Shown: positions 37,013 through 47,223, counted from the stretch's first letter. The stretch: DNA of 54,704 bases from Psychrobacter sp. 5A.1 (GCF_030407455.1 NZ_JASDDJ010000018.1:1-54704), one strand, 5' to 3'. Notes: generated by a model from the sequence alone, not told the origin. Program-made: numbers and translations.

Positions 37013-37616
37013 AAATACTCTCCTAAAGTGTGAAATAAGTCGCCCATAAAAAATGATAATTTAGCTTTTTTTAAATCGATCATTTTGTTGAGCAGATTAA
37101 AACAATTTTGGCTTAAAAAGTCACCCCTATAAGAACGCTTTTTATTTGCCATTATGTAAAGATTGCATAGGTATTGTAATAATTACTACACCAATCCGTA
37201 AAACTTCGACTTTCTGTTACACAATGCTCTTAAAGTAACCAAACAGCACAGACACGAATATTGAGTTGCTTAATGTTTATGTAAGGGTATTACAAAATAT
37301 GTCATCATAATGCCCTTCCTCTTGGTTTTGTTCAATGACAGTTATATAGCTTATTACTACTGTTTGTTGTGTTTTGTGAGTTGATGTAGTAATGATTGCT
37401 TTTGGATAAATAATGAGATGAGCACGGCTGTCACAAAAATTTTGTACTATAGTGTGTTCAAAGAGCAATAGTATGGCCAGCTAAGGCAACTATGCCTTGT
37501 CTAAGCGTCATATTATGCTAAATTAGAAGGTAGAAAAATATGTCAGAAGATTGTGTATTAAAGACCTTGTCATGTTCCATGCTGTCTCCTTTTTATTCCT
37601 ATTGAGCCATATATAT
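37013..37616. promoter_or_regulatory. Divergent intergenic region, barrel protein / IclR regulator
   Basis: No gene was found in about 600 bp of AT-rich sequence. ATTACTAC occurs at 37182-37189 and 37353-37360 and inverted (GTAGTAAT) at 37386-37393. These may be operator half-sites, perhaps for the IclR protein. No clear promoter pair was chosen. Confidence 0.35.
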
Positions 37617-38375
37617 ATGCCTAAAGTATCATCGATTACCCGTGTTTTAGAGATTATTGAAGCGGTGTCTTATGCTTCCAAGCCTCTTTCTCCACTTGAG
37701 CTGTCACAAGAGTTAGATATTCCTAAACCAACCATCCATCGTTTGATTCAAAATTTGGTTGATGAAGGGTTTGTGACCATCGATATTGGTGGCGGGATTA
37801 TTCCTGGTAAGCGGGTACGCAATTTGAGCGTTGAGCTCTGGCAGCAACGGTTATTTTTTAACGAACGGCAGATGATTTTGCAAAAGCTGGTTGACGAGTT
37901 AAAGGAAACTTGCGGCATTGGTATTCCTTATCATATGAATATGATCTATACCAACCGTGCTCAAACGACCTTACCACTACAGATTTATCTTCCTGTCGGA
38001 GCAAAATCACCCATGTGGTGTACGGCGACAGGCAAGCTATATTTGAGCCAGATATCGACGGCTAGCCGTATGAAAATACTACAAGGGTTGCCATTAGATA
38101 AATTCACCAAAAATACCATTACCGATATTGATGCATTGAATGCTGAGCTTGATCGTATCGCTGATACTGGCATTGGTATCGACAATGAGGAATTTATCTC
38201 TGAGATGGTAGCGGTGGCTGTACCTATATTAGACAAAAAGTCACGCTATCTGGCTTCACTATATCTGCATGCACCAACCATACGGGTTTCACTTGATGAT
38301 CTATTGACCCATGTACCACGACTGCAAAAAGCGGCACAGGATATCCAAACCCTCGTGTATGATTTGCAAAGCTAA
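37617..38375 (+). CDS. IclR-family transcriptional regulator
   Basis: This 252-residue protein has an N-terminal winged helix-turn-helix (ITRVLEIIEAVSYASKPLSP and IPKPTIHRLIQNLVDEGFV) and a C-terminal effector domain (GAKSPMWCTATGKLYLSQIS, IDNEEFISEMVAVAVPILD). ATG 37617 is chosen; the frame is open to GTG 37551, but the extra 22 residues are hydrophobic and not family-like. It lies 3' to 3' with the valine-degradation run, so it may regulate that run; this is position-based inference. A terminator follows the stop. Confidence 0.87.
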   Translation: MPKVSSITRVLEIIEAVSYASKPLSPLELSQELDIPKPTIHRLIQNLVDEGFVTIDIGGGIIPGKRVRNLSVELWQQRLFFNERQMILQKLVDELKETCGIGIPYHMNMIYTNRAQTTLPLQIYLPVGAKSPMWCTATGKLYLSQISTASRMKILQGLPLDKFTKNTITDIDALNAELDRIADTGIGIDNEEFISEMVAVAVPILDKKSRYLASLYLHAPTIRVSLDDLLTHVPRLQKAAQDIQTLVYDLQS

Positions 38376-38395
38376 CACAGTAGATTGGTCATCAA

Positions 38396-38433
38396 AAAAA
38401 GGACGACGCTATGATTCTAGCGTCGTCCTTTTT
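38396..38433. terminator. Terminator after the IclR regulator
   Basis: AAAAAGGACGACGCTA (38396-38411) pairs perfectly with TAGCGTCGTCCTTTTT (38418-38433) around a 6-base loop. Confidence 0.93.
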
Positions 38434-38472
38434 CTTTTTAGCCAGTACATTGTTTTTATTAGCAGGAATTAC

Positions 38473-38634
38473 TAGGCCGTGTCTTCATTTCAAAAATGAG
38501 ATAAATTGCCGTCAAACGAGGAAAATAGTGCAGATAATATCTGGATATTAACCAGCTATTTGACGATGTTTGGCAAAATTTAGCTGTTTTTAGCCCATTT
38601 AGATAACTATCGAGTGAATTGAAGACACGCCCTA
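38473..38634 (+). mobile_element. Small TIR element, full copy of 162 bp
   Basis: It starts TAGGCCGTGTCTTCATTTC and ends GAATTGAAGACACGCCCTA. A 12-base segment present in other long copies (GGTGATAAAAAT) is missing, so it is a deletion derivative. It sits directly after the mmsB stop codon. Confidence 0.87.
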
Positions 38635-38641
38635 GCGATAT

Positions 38642-39601
38642 TTAAGAGTATCGCGTATAAGACAATAGCGAAACGTCATGACGTCCCATAATACTAGAAA
38701 AGTCTTTATCACCATTCTCTACAGTATGTGAGGTATATAGCTCGGTCGCTTTTGCCCCCATGGGGGTTTCTACATGAGTGTCTTGAGCCGTCTGCATCGC
38801 AAGGTTCAGATCTTTTTGCATCAGTTTACTCATAAAACCACCTTGATAGCCGTTACTGGAGGGAACATTTTCCATGACTTGTGGATAAGGATTATAAACT
38901 TCTAAGGTCCAGTTACGGCCTGAGCTTTGTAGCATGATATCTGATAGCACTTTAGGGTCCAAACCGTTCTTGACGCCTAGATTAATCGCCTCTGCCGTCC
39001 CTGCCATCAAGATACCTAATAGCATGTTATTACAGATTTTAGCCACTTGTCCTGCGCCGTGCTCGCCCGCATGAAAGATATTTTTGCCCATCACGGCAAG
39101 TATCGGTTCAGCCTTGGCAAAAGCATTATCGTCGCCACCAACGATAAAGGTCAAGCTACCAGCAATTGCCCCGCCCGTACCACCAGAGACCGGTGCATCT
39201 AAAAAGTCGATGCCAAGTTTATCTGCCGCCTCTGCCACTGTCCTTGCATCAGCAGCCGCTATCGTACTACTGTCAATCACAAGCGTGCCTTTTGGCAGCT
39301 CTGCAAGCAAACCATTAGAGCCGCTATCACCCAAGTACACAGAATGTACGTGCTGACCTGCAGGTAACATACTAATCACAACTTGAGCGTTACTCGCAGC
39401 ATCTTTAGGATTGTCTGCCACCCTAGCACCTGCTTGCTGTAGACGCTGGGTCGCAGCCTTAGACAAATCAAAGACAGATAGCGCGTAACCTGCCTTCAAT
39501 AAATTCTCTGCCATTGGCGCACCCATGTTACCAAGCCCGATAAAGGCAATATGTGGTTTAGTGGTGTTATTATTCATTGTACTTGTATCCTTTGTACCCA
39601 T
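38642..39601 (-). CDS. mmsB: 3-hydroxyisobutyrate dehydrogenase
   Basis: This 319-residue NAD-dependent enzyme oxidises 3-hydroxyisobutyrate to methylmalonate semialdehyde. The Rossmann start IAFIGLGNMGAPMAENLLKA lies near residue 18. The substrate motif DAPVSGGTGGAIAGSLTFI is near 130, and the catalytic Lys is in AKICNNMLLG near 195. AAGGAG precedes ATG 39601; a second start at 39577 has AAAGGA and would remove 8 residues. It is the last gene of the valine-degradation run. Confidence 0.93.
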   Translation of the reverse strand: MGTKDTSTMNNNTTKPHIAFIGLGNMGAPMAENLLKAGYALSVFDLSKAATQRLQQAGARVADNPKDAASNAQVVISMLPAGQHVHSVYLGDSGSNGLLAELPKGTLVIDSSTIAAADARTVAEAADKLGIDFLDAPVSGGTGGAIAGSLTFIVGGDDNAFAKAEPILAVMGKNIFHAGEHGAGQVAKICNNMLLGILMAGTAEAINLGVKNGLDPKVLSDIMLQSSGRNWTLEVYNPYPQVMENVPSSNGYQGGFMSKLMQKDLNLAMQTAQDTHVETPMGAKATELYTSHTVENGDKDFSSIMGRHDVSLLSYTRYS

Positions 39602-39708
39602 CTCATCACTCCTTGATGATTTATGATGTAACTATTGCTACATACTATTTAACAGTGTTTATTAGTGAATATTGCTTATGTCCTACTTTATAAATCTCTT
39701 TTAGGCAA

Positions 39709-40974
39709 CTAGCCGACGTATCGACTACCCAAAGCGTCACTACCTAGCCAATCGCCCAAAGGATGCTCACCTTTTGGATAAGGATTGACAAAGTGCTGAT
39801 CGATATATGCCTGCCCTTCTACACTCAGACAGTCTGCTAATGAACGCGACCATTTGGGATTTCTATCTTTATCAATTAATAATGCCCGCACGCCTTCTTT
39901 GAAATCAGGGTTGGCCGCACAATGTACTGCGACATTGGTTTCTAAATACAGGACTTGTTCAATCGATAAATCGGCGACTTTATGATAAAGCGTATAAGTT
40001 AACGCTGCCGTCACTGGGCAGCCATGACGATAGGTTGCAACTGCGCGCTGCGTCCAGCTGTCTTCTGCAAAATCTTTATTTAGCTGTGTCAGCGCTTTAT
40101 CGCTTTGTAGCAGCGCATCAATATCAGCCAGACCGCCACGGTTCATCAACTGTTGAATAGGTTGCCAATATGTCGCTAGCTTACTATCAGGCAGTTCGGC
40201 AATAGGTAGTTCAGCAAGTGCACGGCTAACAATACTATGAGCACTATTGTCATGGCACTTATTCGAACGGCTAGCGCTATCTACCGTTTGCCAATCGCTC
40301 TGTTTGAGGCGCTGCATGACAGCGTCATAATCATGGCTAGCAACGGCATACTCTGCCAGATTGGCCAATAGCGCATCGCTGCCATTGCACATCGCTCCCG
40401 TTAGTCCTAAGAACAACCCCACTTTGGCAGGCATACGTTGTAAAAACCAACTGCCTGAAGCATCAGGGAACAGTCCAATGGTGACCTCAGGCATGGCAAA
40501 ACGGGTACGCTCAGTGACCAGACGATGACTACATCCTGCCATCAGCCCCATGCCGCCGCCCATAATGATGCCATCGCCCCAAAGTATCAGTGGTTTCGGA
40601 TAAAAATGCATTTGACGATAGAGACGGTACTCGTGACTGAAAAACTCAGTAGCATAAGGGTTTGGTATTGGCGCACTGGCAGACATGCTGTCATAGAGCT
40701 TACGAATATCACCGCCCGCACAGAACGCTTTATCCCCTGCACCTTTTAACACAAGCGCCACTACTTGATCATCGGCTTGCCACTGCTCTAGCTGTGCTGA
40801 CAATAATTGACACATATCAACGCTGAGTGCATTAAGCGATTTGGGTGTGTTGAGTGTCATGACTCCAATCAAGTGACCGCAATCTGTCGATTCAGTACTG
40901 AACAGTACAGGCGCTTCTGGTTCTATATTAGTTGCCAGCTTTTGGGTATTAGTATTATTCGTCGCTGCTGTCAT
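39709..40974 (-). CDS. 3-hydroxyisobutyryl-CoA hydrolase (enoyl-CoA hydratase/isomerase family)
   Basis: The protein has 421 residues from ATG 40974; TTG 40989 is less likely. Crotonase-fold motifs are KGAGDKAFCAGGDIRKLYDS, IIMGGGMGLMAGCSHRLVTE and MPEVTIGLFPDASGSWFLQR, with the Glu and Asp typical of the hydrolase. The C-terminal extension (PDFKEGVRALLIDKDRNPKW) is characteristic of HIBYL-CoA hydrolases rather than hydratases. It releases 3-hydroxyisobutyrate from its CoA ester in valine breakdown. An upstream hydratase gene supplies its substrate. Confidence 0.9.
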   Translation of the reverse strand: MTAATNNTNTQKLATNIEPEAPVLFSTESTDCGHLIGVMTLNTPKSLNALSVDMCQLLSAQLEQWQADDQVVALVLKGAGDKAFCAGGDIRKLYDSMSASAPIPNPYATEFFSHEYRLYRQMHFYPKPLILWGDGIIMGGGMGLMAGCSHRLVTERTRFAMPEVTIGLFPDASGSWFLQRMPAKVGLFLGLTGAMCNGSDALLANLAEYAVASHDYDAVMQRLKQSDWQTVDSASRSNKCHDNSAHSIVSRALAELPIAELPDSKLATYWQPIQQLMNRGGLADIDALLQSDKALTQLNKDFAEDSWTQRAVATYRHGCPVTAALTYTLYHKVADLSIEQVLYLETNVAVHCAANPDFKEGVRALLIDKDRNPKWSRSLADCLSVEGQAYIDQHFVNPYPKGEHPLGDWLGSDALGSRYVG

Positions 40975-41034
40975 AAAAGGTACCTGCAAAAATTGAAATG
41001 AATAAAGTGACTGTTAGCGCATCCTACCTGCAGT

Positions 41035-41817
41035 CTATTTATTCTGCCAATTGGGTTTACGCTTTTCTAAAAAGGCTTGTACCCCTTCACGCTGATCGTT
41101 GGTATCGAACAACTTAACAAACGCTTCGCGCTCATGGATAAGGTTTTGTGCAGGCGGGGTATTTCTCGCCGCTTGGATAAGCGATTTAGAATAGCTGACA
41201 GCAACAGGAGACTGTTTAGCAACTTTTTGCGCTAGTGCTTGTGCCACTTTTAACCCTTCTCCTTTGGCAGCAACTTCTTCAACCAGACCAATACGTAACG
41301 CCAACTCTGCATCAACGCGCTCACCGCACAGTATCATGCGTTTGGCCCAACCCTCCCCTACTAACATAGGTAGATTCTGTGTGCCGCCAGCACATGGCAA
41401 CAATCCTACGCCTGTCTCTGGCAGTGCCATTTGGGCGTGCGCTTCTGCGATACGGATATCACAGGCCAATGCACACTCAAGTCCGCCGCCCATCGCATAG
41501 CCGTTGATGACGGCAATACTGACACCGCGATAGGCAGACAATGCTTCAAACGCCTCACCAAATGCAATTGCCATGCTTATGGCGCGGCCTTTGTCTCCAT
41601 CTGAAAAATTGTTTAAATCCGCACCAGCTGAAAAGAACTTTTCGCCATCACCATGAATAATTAAAGCATAAATATCATCATTGGCATTCAAATCAGTCAC
41701 TAGTTGTTTGAGTGCTGGCAGACTGTTCATCGTCCACGTATGGGCTGGTGGGTTGTTCAATGTCACGGTAGCAGTATGACCATCAATCGATAACCTAAGA
41801 TTGGTATAATCCGTCAT
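41035..41817 (-). CDS. Enoyl-CoA hydratase
   Basis: This 260-residue crotonase-family enzyme has GDGEKFFSAGADLNNF (oxyanion hole), MGGGLECALACDIRIAE and MALPETGVGLLPCAGGTQNL, then AKQSPVAVSYSKSLI and VQAFLEKRKPNW. It likely hydrates methacrylyl-CoA to 3-hydroxyisobutyryl-CoA in the valine pathway. It lies 32 bp after the acyl-CoA dehydrogenase gene and is probably co-transcribed with it. Confidence 0.9.
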   Translation of the reverse strand: MTDYTNLRLSIDGHTATVTLNNPPAHTWTMNSLPALKQLVTDLNANDDIYALIIHGDGEKFFSAGADLNNFSDGDKGRAISMAIAFGEAFEALSAYRGVSIAVINGYAMGGGLECALACDIRIAEAHAQMALPETGVGLLPCAGGTQNLPMLVGEGWAKRMILCGERVDAELALRIGLVEEVAAKGEGLKVAQALAQKVAKQSPVAVSYSKSLIQAARNTPPAQNLIHEREAFVKLFDTNDQREGVQAFLEKRKPNWQNK

Positions 41818-41849
41818 AAATAATCCTTGTTTCAGTAAATCAAGATAAA

Positions 41850-43010
41850 TTAGCGCAGTTGATTTAACCCTTCATCCTGTAAAACCTGACGTGAAATAAT
41901 CACTCGCATGATTTCATTGGTGCCTTCCAAGATCTGATGCACACGTAAGTCTCGCACATGGCGCTCAAGTGGGTACTCGTTTAGATAACCATAACCACCG
42001 TGTAATTGCAGGGCTTCATTGGCAACATCGAAACAAAGATCCGTAGATAGACGCTTCGCCATTGCGCAGTAGGTAGACGCTTGTCCATCATTGTTATCGA
42101 CTTTATCAGCTGCTAGATACAGCATTTGGCGCGCGGCGATGGTCTGAGTCAACATATCAGCAAGCTTAAACTGTACCGATTGTAAGCTAGCAATCGGGCT
42201 ACCAAACTGGCTACGCTCTTGTACGTAACTGGTTGCCGTCTCTAACGCCGCTTGTGCCGTTCCTACCGCACAAATACCGATATTGATACGGCCACCATCG
42301 AGTCCTTTCATCGCGATACGAAAGCCTTGGCCTTCCTCACCTATCAAGTTCTCTACTGGAACTTTAACGTCTTTAAAACTGATTGTCCGTGTCGGCTGTG
42401 CTTTCCAGCCCATTTTATGCTCGTTTTTACCATATTCGATGCCAGCACTATTGGCATCTACGACAAACGCTGACACACCTTTTGGCCCAGCACCACCAGT
42501 ACGTGCCATTACTACCAATACATCGGTTGAGCCTGCGCCAGAAATAAAAGTTTTTTCACCGTTTAGTACATAATGCTCGCCTTGCTTATCCGCTTTGGTA
42601 CGTAGCGAGGCCGCATCTGAACCAGCATTGGGTTCCGTTAGGCAATAACTACCCAACCACTCTCCGCTCACCATATTGGGTAGATATTTTTTGCACAAAG
42701 TATCACTGCCATATTCACCAATCATCCATGCGGCCATGTTATGAATACTCATATACGCTGCTACTGCCGTATCACCCCATGCAAGCTCTTCGAACACCAT
42801 TGCTGAGTCAAGTCTTGGTAAGCCCAAGCCGTCATACTCTGGATTGGCATACAGCCCCAAAAATCCAAGCTCACCAGATTTTTTGATCACATCTATTGGG
42901 AAATGCGAGTTACGATCCCATTCAGCAGCATTTGGCTTTAGCTCTTTTTGCGCAAACTGACGGGCGGTTTGGCGAAAGGCGACTTGGTCATCGGTCAATG
43001 AAAAATCCAT
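41850..43010 (-). CDS. Acyl-CoA dehydrogenase (probable isobutyryl-CoA dehydrogenase)
   Basis: This 386-residue flavoenzyme starts at ATG 43010 (AAGGA upstream); the longer frame to 43037 is unlikely. Motifs: CLTEPNAGSDAASLRTKADK, FISGAGSTDVLVVMARTG, GYGYLNEYPLERHVRDLRVH and QILEGTNEIMRVIISRQVL; the last and the catalytic Glu region fit the family. It oxidises isobutyryl-CoA to methacrylyl-CoA, passing electrons to ETF. The substrate is inferred from mmsA/mmsB and the hydrolase next door. Confidence 0.9.
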   Translation of the reverse strand: MDFSLTDDQVAFRQTARQFAQKELKPNAAEWDRNSHFPIDVIKKSGELGFLGLYANPEYDGLGLPRLDSAMVFEELAWGDTAVAAYMSIHNMAAWMIGEYGSDTLCKKYLPNMVSGEWLGSYCLTEPNAGSDAASLRTKADKQGEHYVLNGEKTFISGAGSTDVLVVMARTGGAGPKGVSAFVVDANSAGIEYGKNEHKMGWKAQPTRTISFKDVKVPVENLIGEEGQGFRIAMKGLDGGRINIGICAVGTAQAALETATSYVQERSQFGSPIASLQSVQFKLADMLTQTIAARQMLYLAADKVDNNDGQASTYCAMAKRLSTDLCFDVANEALQLHGGYGYLNEYPLERHVRDLRVHQILEGTNEIMRVIISRQVLQDEGLNQLR

Positions 43011-43179
43011 AGGGTCATCCTTGTTCTTATAGATCAAATAGAGGGCTTAAATCTCGGATAAACGTTGATAAAAGCGCTAATAAAAAGGTTGGTCAGAGAT
43101 TTTATAAGACATTAGGGCGTCTTGATAGCGGCATAACGATAATAAAATTGCGTTTAATAGTACCGCAAGTCGCATTATC

Positions 43180-43213
43180 GTCATACCGAAAACACAAAAT
43201 GTCATACTGAAAA
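43180..43213. promoter_or_regulatory. Direct repeat with 21-bp period between mmsA and the dehydrogenase
   Basis: GTCATACCGAAAA at 43180-43192 and GTCATACTGAAAA at 43201-43213 differ at one base and are exactly 21 bp apart, two helix turns. They lie 170-200 bp upstream of the dehydrogenase start, in the gap after mmsA. Possible regulator site. Confidence 0.4.
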
Positions 43214-43229
43214 AACAATGAGCTGACGA

Positions 43230-44714
43230 TTAAATTGAAATCGTTGTATTGACACCGCGGCTTGCTTCATCATCAAACCAACGTGCGGTCACTGTCTTTG
43301 TCTGAGTATAGAACTGGACGGCTTGCTTGCCATAAGGACCTAGGTCACCAAGCTTGCTGCCACGTGAACCTGAGAATGAGAACATAGGTAGTGGCACAGG
43401 GATTGGCAAGTTAATACCGATTTGACCAACTTGAATGTCTTGCTGGAATTTGTGTGCGGCTGCGCCTGACTGGGTAAATATCGCCGTGCCATTGCCATGT
43501 GGATTGGCATTGAGCATCTCAATCGCTTCGTCCAAGCTGTTAGCACGCATGATACACAATACTGGCCCAAAAATTTCTTGTTGGTAAATTTGCATGTCGC
43601 TTGTGACATTATCAAAGATAGTCGGGCCGACAAAGTTACCTTTCTCATACCCTTCAACAGTAATACCGCGACCATCCAAAATTAAACTCGCACCCTCTTC
43701 TACCCCAGTACCAATCAAATGCTCGACACGGGCTTTTGCGGCAGGAGAAATCAGTGGTCCCAAATCCTTGTCATTTTTACCTGCTGATACGACCAAGCTT
43801 TCTGCTTTGGCTTTAATCTCATCAATCCATTCGCCAGCTGCGCCTACTAGTACGACGACCGACAGTGCCATACAGCGCTGACCAGCGGCGCCAAATGCTG
43901 CGCCTGCTAGCTGATTAAGCGTCTGTTCTTTATTAGCATCAGGCAGGATAACGCCATGATTTTTGGCACCCATCATACACTGAGCACGCTTACCTGACTT
44001 ACTTGCACGCTCATAGACGTGTTTACCAACGTTGGTAGAACCGACGAAAGAAACCGCTTTGATATCTGGATGGTCGCAGATAGCATCGACGGTTGCTTTG
44101 CCACCGTGTACCACGTTAAGAACGCCTTCTGGTACGCCTGCTTCAATCGCTAGCTCTACCAAACGCATCGTCACCATCGGATCTTGTTCAGACGGTTTTA
44201 GGATGAATGTGTTGCCCGTGGCAATTGCCATTGGGAACATCCATAGCGGAATCATCGCTGGGAAGTTAAATGGTGTGATACCAGCGCAAACGCCGAGTGG
44301 CTGCCAAATACTATAAGTATCGACACCTGACGCGACGTTTTCTACAAAGTCACCGATTTGCAGATTGGCAATACCAGCGGCATGTTCGACCACTTCTAGG
44401 CCACGGAACACATCACCACGCGCATCAGCAATCGTCTTGCCTTGCTCTGCGGTCAAGATTTCTGCCAGCTCATCCATATGATCACGAATCAGAGACTGGT
44501 ACTTTAAAAAGATACGCGCACGCGTGGTAATTGGCGTTTTGCGCCATGTCTCAAACGCAGTCTGTGCAGCTGCGACTGCTTGATTAATCTCATCATTGGT
44601 GGTTTGCGGAACTTTGGCAATGACTTCTTGCGTCGCTGGATCAGTGATATCAATCCATTCGTCGGTGTTTGATTGTACGAACTGACCATTGATAAGCTGT
44701 TGAACGTGGTGCAT
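43230..44714 (-). CDS. mmsA: Methylmalonate-semialdehyde dehydrogenase (CoA-acylating)
   Basis: This 494-residue enzyme of the aldehyde dehydrogenase family converts methylmalonate semialdehyde, NAD and CoA to propionyl-CoA and CO2. Motifs: [46 protein letters not shown], the catalytic Cys in [11 protein letters not shown], and [12 protein letters not shown]. The [13 protein letters not shown] segment is typical of MmsA. First gene of the valine run on this strand. The final product propionyl-CoA links to the PrpE gene upstream. Confidence 0.94.
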   Translation of the reverse strand: MHHVQQLINGQFVQSNTDEWIDITDPATQEVIAKVPQTTNDEINQAVAAAQTAFETWRKTPITTRARIFLKYQSLIRDHMDELAEILTAEQGKTIADARGDVFRGLEVVEHAAGIANLQIGDFVENVASGVDTYSIWQPLGVCAGITPFNFPAMIPLWMFPMAIATGNTFILKPSEQDPMVTMRLVELAIEAGVPEGVLNVVHGGKATVDAICDHPDIKAVSFVGSTNVGKHVYERASKSGKRAQCMMGAKNHGVILPDANKEQTLNQLAGAAFGAAGQRCMALSVVVLVGAAGEWIDEIKAKAESLVVSAGKNDKDLGPLISPAAKARVEHLIGTGVEEGASLILDGRGITVEGYEKGNFVGPTIFDNVTSDMQIYQQEIFGPVLCIMRANSLDEAIEMLNANPHGNGTAIFTQSGAAAHKFQQDIQVGQIGINLPIPVPLPMFSFSGSRGSKLGDLGPYGKQAVQFYTQTKTVTARWFDDEASRGVNTTISI

Positions 44715-44854
44715 AAGATATCCTTATCTTTTTTGCGAGACTACCGTGTGACGGCACCTAGATATTTATTAGAAAAGTAAAAGCGATGAGGGTTTGTCTA
44801 TAAAACATTCATAAAAAATTGAATTTTAAAATGATTTATTTTGTATCGTTATTG

Positions 44855-44884
44855 ACTATAACAATAAATCAATTTTGCGGTCAA
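44855..44884 (-). promoter_or_regulatory. Sigma70-type promoter for the mmsA run
   Basis: On the minus strand TTGACC (44884-44879), an 18-bp spacer and TATAGT (44860-44855) lie about 140 bp before mmsA. ACGATACAAA just downstream resembles a half of the prpE palindrome. Confidence 0.55.
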
Positions 44885-44959
44885 GCGCTTTATCGAAATT
44901 TTATCTAAGTTTATTTTAATAGCACGTGTTTCTATAAAAATGGTTTAAATAACAAACAC

Positions 44960-44990
44960 AAAAAAGCCCATGATTACTCATGAGCTTTTT
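44960..44990. terminator. Terminator after prpE
   Basis: AAAAAAGCCCATGA pairs with TCATGAGCTTTTT around TTAC, with one bulge. On the minus strand it ends with a T-run and lies about 70 bp beyond the prpE stop. Confidence 0.8.
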
Positions 44991-45057
44991 AAAGTTAACC
45001 TGACTTTCATACCTGATGAATAAAATCACTGGTTTATACGACGTTGATTTCTACCAA

Positions 45058-47079
45058 TCAATAATCTTTCATTGCCTGCTTGATCGCATCGATAGCGGTT
45101 GGGTTATCAAGCGTTGACATATCTCCTGTCGGTTGGTTTTCTGCCAGAGCACGAATTGAGCGACGTAAGATTTTACCAGAGCGTGTCTTGGGCAGTGCCT
45201 GAGGGAAGTAAATAGCGGCTGGTCGCGCGATGCCGCCCAAAGATTTGACGACTGCGCCTATCACTTGCTGCTCAATACGAAAACGGTTTTCAGTGGTTTC
45301 GATTTTTGTTTGATCCTTTAGGACGCAGAAGGCAATAGGTAGCTCGCCTTTTAGCTCGTCTTGAATGCCCACCACGGCACACTCTGCCATCTCTGGATGT
45401 GTACTGATGGCCTCCTCAATCTCTTGCGTGCCTATTCGATGTCCTGCGACGTTAATCACATCATCGGTACGCCCTAAGATGTAGAAATACCCTTCTTCAT
45501 CTGTTACTGCATAGTCTGAGGTTGAGTACTGCTGACCATCAAACAAGCCAAAATAACTACTGATAAAGCGCTCGTCATTACGCCATACCGTAGTGAGACA
45601 GCCAGGCGGTAGTGGTGCTTTAATTGCAAGCAACCCTTTTTCGCCAGCTTGACAAGGATCGCCTGTTTCCTCATTGATGACGTGCGCTTCATAGCCATAC
45701 ATCGGGTAACCAGGTGACCCCTGCTTGTGAGGCTTATGATTGAACTTTGGCGTATGGCTGAGGATTGGCCAACCAGATTCTGTCTGCCAATAATGATCTA
45801 AAATCGGTACGCCTAGATGTTGGGTTAACCAATTGGCCGTTGACTCATCAAGCGGCTCGCCTGCCAAAAAGAACGACTTAACACTAGAGACATCGTAGCG
45901 CGTCATCCAGCTTTCGTCTTGCTTTTTGAGCATACGCACGCCTGTGGGTGCAGTGAACAAAATATTGACTTTGTTGGCCTCAACGATGCGCCACCAGATG
46001 CCAGGGTTTGGCATATGCGGTAAGCCCTCATACATGATACTGGTCATACCCGCCAGTAACGGCGCATAGATTGTATAAGAGTGCCCAACGGCCCAACCAA
46101 TGTCAGATATTGCCCAAAACGTCTCGCCCGCCTTGCCATCATAGACATAATCCATTGACGTCGTCAGCGCAACTGCATGACCGCCTGTATCCCGCTGCAC
46201 CCCTTTTGGTGTGCCAGTAGTACCAGAAGTATAAAGCAGATAAGACGGGGTGTTTGACTCAAGCCAAACTGGATCTACGACTGCATTGGCCTCACAACTA
46301 TGACGACGCTCGGTCGCATAATCAACATCGATCGCTTTGGTTTCGAATGGCAATATACCGCGATTGACCACCAGCACATGCTCTGGCTTGACAGTCGCTT
46401 GTTCGACGCCTTGGTTGACTAGGTTTTTATAATTGACGACCTTACCGCCGCGTAGCCCTGCATCTACCGTAATGACCATTTTCGCTTCGGCATCATCCAT
46501 ACGGATAGCCAAGTTATGGGCAGCAAATCCACCAAACACGACTGAATGGACAGCACCAATACGCGCACAAGCCAGCATGGCATAAGCCGCTTCCAATATC
46601 ATCGGCATATAGATAATGACACGGTCACCCTTGCCAATACCGTGACGCTGTAGCACATCGGCAAAGTAATTAACTTCTTTATACAAGTCATTATAAGTCA
46701 GGCGACGCTTGGTATAGTCTGTATAAAACTCGACGTTATTGCCCAAATCTTTAAACGAATCAACGACCGCTGGAAAGGTTTCTATCAATTCTTGATTAAT
46801 CTCTGATGACACCCACACAAAAGCATCTTGCTCTGCACGGTCTGCCAGATGACGATCGACACAGTTGTAACAAAGGTTGGTCTCACCACCGACAAACCAT
46901 CTGGCAAAAGGCAGATTACTGTCATCTAGAATTTGCTCAGGCTCTTTATGCCAATATATACGCTTCGCCTGCTCAGCCCAAAACTGCTCTCGATCCGTAA
47001 TAGACTCGTGATAAATATCAGCGAAGTTTGGCGTGTCTGTTATTTGGGTAGAAACTGGGGATTGGGAATGGTCGCTCAT
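45058..47079 (-). CDS. prpE: Propionyl-CoA synthetase
   Basis: This 673-residue adenylate-forming enzyme starts at ATG 47079 (TAAGGACAG upstream). The phosphate loop YTSGTTGTPKGVQRDTGGHA with VQRDTGG is typical of PrpE rather than acetyl-CoA synthetase. Further motifs: SDIGWAVGHSYTIYAPLLAG, DHYWQTESGWPI, LGRTDDVINVAGHRIGTQEI and the catalytic Lys in LPKTRSGKILRR. It activates propionate to propionyl-CoA, the product also made by the valine pathway next to it. The promoter and palindrome at 47224-47279 indicate repressor control. Confidence 0.92.
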   Translation of the reverse strand: MSDHSQSPVSTQITDTPNFADIYHESITDREQFWAEQAKRIYWHKEPEQILDDSNLPFARWFVGGETNLCYNCVDRHLADRAEQDAFVWVSSEINQELIETFPAVVDSFKDLGNNVEFYTDYTKRRLTYNDLYKEVNYFADVLQRHGIGKGDRVIIYMPMILEAAYAMLACARIGAVHSVVFGGFAAHNLAIRMDDAEAKMVITVDAGLRGGKVVNYKNLVNQGVEQATVKPEHVLVVNRGILPFETKAIDVDYATERRHSCEANAVVDPVWLESNTPSYLLYTSGTTGTPKGVQRDTGGHAVALTTSMDYVYDGKAGETFWAISDIGWAVGHSYTIYAPLLAGMTSIMYEGLPHMPNPGIWWRIVEANKVNILFTAPTGVRMLKKQDESWMTRYDVSSVKSFFLAGEPLDESTANWLTQHLGVPILDHYWQTESGWPILSHTPKFNHKPHKQGSPGYPMYGYEAHVINEETGDPCQAGEKGLLAIKAPLPPGCLTTVWRNDERFISSYFGLFDGQQYSTSDYAVTDEEGYFYILGRTDDVINVAGHRIGTQEIEEAISTHPEMAECAVVGIQDELKGELPIAFCVLKDQTKIETTENRFRIEQQVIGAVVKSLGGIARPAAIYFPQALPKTRSGKILRRSIRALAENQPTGDMSTLDNPTAIDAIKQAMKDY

Positions 47080-47223
47080 AGTAGCTGTCCTTAGCATAAA
47101 CGAGAAATGAGGCAATGATATTTTATCGTTAAAGCACTTAGCAAGTAGGGTATTCAGCTATAGTTTGCTTCGAATATAAAAAATCATGTCTTAAAAAATA
47201 CTGGTCATCCTTGCCAGAATTAA

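Noticed and set aside
43104..43125. TAGGGCGTCTTGATAGC as another TIR-element tip
   Set aside because: Similarity is limited to about nine bases and could be chance.
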